Shown piece by piece: positions 61,451 to 64,000 of a DNA stretch of 64,000 nucleotides; position 1 is the first letter of the stretch; the number at the start of each line of letters is the position of its first letter. The translations under genes were made by a program, and so were the position numbers. The DNA lies in contig NZ_JAMXFC010000021.1 of NCBI RefSeq assembly GCF_025370755.1, forward strand, positions 1-64,000, in the 5' to 3' direction. The stretch is from Laspinema sp. D2d (lineage in GTDB: Bacteria; Cyanobacteriota; Cyanobacteriia; Cyanobacteriales; Laspinemataceae). The notes below the pieces were generated by a model, which did no database searches, had not been told where the DNA came from, and saw only the letters and a list, made by a program, of their open reading frames with translations.

Positions 61451-64000
61451 ATGCAACCAATTCGCACGTTTAACGTTTCGCCCTCTCTGCCTCCGAGACT
61501 TGAACCCTTACGCACCTTGGCCTACAATCTGCACTGGGATTGGAATGTAGAGACCAAAGACCTCTTCCGGCGTTTAGACCGGGACCTGTGGGAATCCAGC
61601 CGTCATAATCCCGTCTTGATGCTGGGAACCATTTCCCAGGAACGCCTGGAAGAAATGGCAGAAGATGAAGGCTTTATCGCCCAGATTGACCGCGCAGCGC
61701 GGCAACTGGACGACTACATGAAAGAACGCACCTGGTATCGCAAACACCGGGAGAAAGAGAAACATCAAGAATGTTTTGTGTATTTTTCGGCAGAATTTGG
61801 CCTCACGGAATGTCTGCCGATTTACTCTGGGGGCTTAGGGTTACTCGCCGGGGATCACCTGAAATCGGCCAGCGATCGCGGTTTACCCCTGGTTGGCGTC
61901 GGACTCCTCTACCAAGAAGGCTATTTTAGTCAATATCTGAACGCCGATGGGTGGCAGCAGGAACGTTACCCGATCAACGACTTCTACAATATGCCGCTGC
62001 ACCTGGAACGCGATGCAGATGGCAATGAACTACGCATTGCCGTAGACTATCCGGGACGACAAGTATATGCTCGGGTTTGGCGGGTCCAAGTGGGAACGGT
62101 TCCCTTGTATATGCTGGATACCAACATCGAACCCAACAATCCCTACGATCACGATATCACCGACAAACTCTATGGCGGAGATCTCGATATGCGGATTCAC
62201 CAAGAAATGATGTTGGGAATTGGCGGCGTGCGAATGCTCAAAGCCCTCGGCTATGAACCCACCGCCTATCACATGAATGAAGGGCATTCGGCCTTTTTAG
62301 CCTTAGAACGGATTTCAATTTTAATCCGTGAACAGGGTCTCACATTCAAGGAAGCCAAAGAAGTTGTTGCTGCCAGCAATGTCTTTACCACCCATACCCC
62401 CGTTGCTGCCGGGTTTGACCTGTTTCCTCATGATAAGGTCATGCACTATTTGGGTCATTATGCGGATGAATTTGGCCTCGGAAGAGAACAATTTCTAGCC
62501 TTGGGACGGGACAATACCGGGGATTTAGAGTCGCCTTTTAGTATGGCAACCCTGGCGATCGAGATGGCGAGTTTTATTAATGGCGTCGCCAAATTACATG
62601 GCGAAGTCTCCAAAGTGCTATTTAATAACCTCTGGCCCGAACTCCCTCCCTCAGAAGTGCCGATTACGTCGATTACCAATGGTGTACACGCCCGCAGTTG
62701 CGTGGCAAAATATACCCAGGAACTCTACGATCGCTATCTCGGACCCAAATGGTCCACCACCCCCGCCCACTATCCCTTATGGGAACGGGTCGATGCCATC
62801 CCCGATGATGAACTCTGGCGCAACCAGGACCTCTGCCGTGCCGAACTTGTCGTCTTTGTCCGGGAACGACTCCAAAAATATTTACGAGCTCGTGGCGCAT
62901 CCTTCACCGAAATTGATGCATCGCGAGAAGTGCTAGACCCAGGAGTTCTCACGATTGGGTTTGCACGGCGCTTTGCCACCTATAAACGCGCTACATTGTT
63001 CCTGCGCGACCTTGATCGCATCAAGCGGATCTTACTGGGGTTGAATAACGACCTGATTCCCGGTGGCAAAACCGCCCTCCGTAAGCCAATGGTTCAGTTT
63101 GTCATCGCTGGAAAAGCTCACCCCCACGACATCCCCGGCAAAGAAATGATCCGTCATATCACCCATTTTATTCGCGAACAAGGATGCGAAAAAAATGTAG
63201 TGTTTATCCCCGATTACGATATTAACGTAGCGCGGATGATGGTGTCAGGTTGTGATGTGTGGTTAAATACCCCCCGTCGTCCTCGGGAAGCATCGGGAAC
63301 CAGTGGCATGAAAGCATCCATGAATGGATTACTCAACCTCAGTATCCTAGATGGATGGTGGGATGAAGCGGACTACGTTCGCACCGGGTGGCCGATCGGA
63401 CATGGGGAGTTCTATGATGACCCAAACTATCAAGATGAAGTGGAAGCGAATGCTTTGTATGACTTGCTGGAAAAAGAAGTAATTCCCTTGTTCTACAATC
63501 GGGATGAAGAGGGAGTTCCGCGTAAGTGGGTCTCGAAAATGAAAGATGCTATTCGATTGAATTGTCCGCTGTTTAATACGGCGCGGATGGTCAGTGAATA
63601 TGCAACTCGGGCCTATTTCCCAGCCAGCGATCGCTACTATGCCATGAGCGCTAATGGCTGTCAACCGGCGAAAGAACTCGCTGCTTGGAAAACTCACCTG
63701 TTTGAACGCTGGTATGACATCAAGATTCTGGATATTGATATTTCTGAATCGGATGATGTTAAAGTTAACCAAAGCATTAACGTTAAAGCCCTGTTAGACC
63801 TAGCCGGATTGACCGAATCTGATGTAGAAGTTCAACTCTACAAAGGCCCAATGGATGCCGATGGAAATATTATCAATGGCGTCTCTGTAGTCATGGATTA
63901 TCAAGGTAACGATGCCAATCAACAAAGTATCTATACGGCCAATATTGCCTACAGTTCCTCCGGATTACAAGGATTATCTCTGCGGGTGTTACCGAAACAT
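61451..64000 (+). CDS. glgP: Alpha-glucan (glycogen) phosphorylase, cut by right edge
   Basis: An open frame of 850 codons from ATG 61451 to the window end, with no stop. EFGLTECLPIYSGGLGLLAGDHLK is the family's conserved N-terminal region; ASGTSGMKASMNG contains the PLP lysine (Lys621) in the position of NMK of other phosphorylases. The sequence ends in SLRVLPKH, so only a short C-terminus is missing. This is the cyanobacterial/actinobacterial type (DUF3417-bearing) rather than the MalP type. It releases glucose-1-phosphate from glycogen in the cytoplasm for dark metabolism. No strong ribosome binding site is visible. Confidence 0.93.
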   Translation, partial: MQPIRTFNVSPSLPPRLEPLRTLAYNLHWDWNVETKDLFRRLDRDLWESSRHNPVLMLGTISQERLEEMAEDEGFIAQIDRAARQLDDYMKERTWYRKHREKEKHQECFVYFSAEFGLTECLPIYSGGLGLLAGDHLKSASDRGLPLVGVGLLYQEGYFSQYLNADGWQQERYPINDFYNMPLHLERDADGNELRIAVDYPGRQVYARVWRVQVGTVPLYMLDTNIEPNNPYDHDITDKLYGGDLDMRIHQEMMLGIGGVRMLKALGYEPTAYHMNEGHSAFLALERISILIREQGLTFKEAKEVVAASNVFTTHTPVAAGFDLFPHDKVMHYLGHYADEFGLGREQFLALGRDNTGDLESPFSMATLAIEMASFINGVAKLHGEVSKVLFNNLWPELPPSEVPITSITNGVHARSCVAKYTQELYDRYLGPKWSTTPAHYPLWERVDAIPDDELWRNQDLCRAELVVFVRERLQKYLRARGASFTEIDASREVLDPGVLTIGFARRFATYKRATLFLRDLDRIKRILLGLNNDLIPGGKTALRKPMVQFVIAGKAHPHDIPGKEMIRHITHFIREQGCEKNVVFIPDYDINVARMMVSGCDVWLNTPRRPREASGTSGMKASMNGLLNLSILDGWWDEADYVRTGWPIGHGEFYDDPNYQDEVEANALYDLLEKEVIPLFYNRDEEGVPRKWVSKMKDAIRLNCPLFNTARMVSEYATRAYFPASDRYYAMSANGCQPAKELAAWKTHLFERWYDIKILDIDISESDDVKVNQSINVKALLDLAGLTESDVEVQLYKGPMDADGNIINGVSVVMDYQGNDANQQSIYTANIAYSSSGLQGLSLRVLPKH

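Overview
The window is cyanobacterial chromosome. The evidence is the very frequent HIP1 octamer (GCGATCGC), genes for cytochrome b6 and subunit IV (petB, petD), a 31-residue PsaM gene, the D1-processing protease CtpA, a PatD-family protein, CHAT and WD40-kinase proteins, and heptanucleotide STRR repeats. The style (large signalling proteins, PEP-CTERM and two-partner-secretion proteins, STRRs) suggests a filamentous, Oscillatoria-like organism. I cannot name the species. No CRISPR array, intact insertion sequence, rRNA or convincing tRNA was seen.

Layout. 1-9.0 kb: a membrane-type protein cut by the left edge, a 1408-residue secreted TPS/proline-repeat/CHAT protein, MoeB with a rhodanese domain, a small protein and a methyltransferase. 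9.0-16.1 kb: a Yfr1-like or IS-end-like hairpin, a double-ATPase peptide ABC subunit, a zinc-ribbon protein, PatD divergent from the (p)ppGpp enzyme with a perfect NtcA-type palindrome between them, and dusB, whose last codons lie in an STRR array. 16.1-26.5 kb: an unexplained possible RNA region, a hypothetical gene, a CHAT-FHA fusion, petBD divergent from ctpA, a TPR protein, a small membrane/coiled-coil protein, psaM, a TerC-family gene and ndk. 26.8-46 kb: speA, an 1835-residue Ser/Thr kinase-ATPase-GAF-histidine kinase, a nucleotidyltransferase, scpA, a GT61 enzyme, a PEP-CTERM protein, a GH57 enzyme and a Ca2+/H+ exchanger with a long leader. 46-64 kb: a zinc-ribbon/kinase/WD40 protein, a DUF760 protein, mutY, a surface-polysaccharide group (ABC exporter, decayed GT2, GT4, pyruvyl-transferase-like, GT4, galE), gloB, a GFA protein, an SH3-like protein and glgP running off the right edge.

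How the genes relate. Photosynthesis genes (petBD, ctpA, psaM) are scattered as single units, as is usual in cyanobacteria. Genes of carbon and nitrogen status (rsh, PatD, speA, glgP, GH57) are mixed with signalling proteins. The 50-58 kb block is the only clear functional cluster and most likely builds and exports a cell-surface glycan. I did not find a convincing wholly new system. The most unusual proteins are the secreted CHAT protein, the CHAT-FHA fusion, and the ABC exporter with a histidine-kinase-like tail whose phospho-acceptor His is replaced by Tyr. The most unusual non-coding signals are the NtcA box, the Yfr1-like hairpin, the minus-strand terminator at 7.06 kb with no gene, and the 400-nt leader of the exchanger gene.
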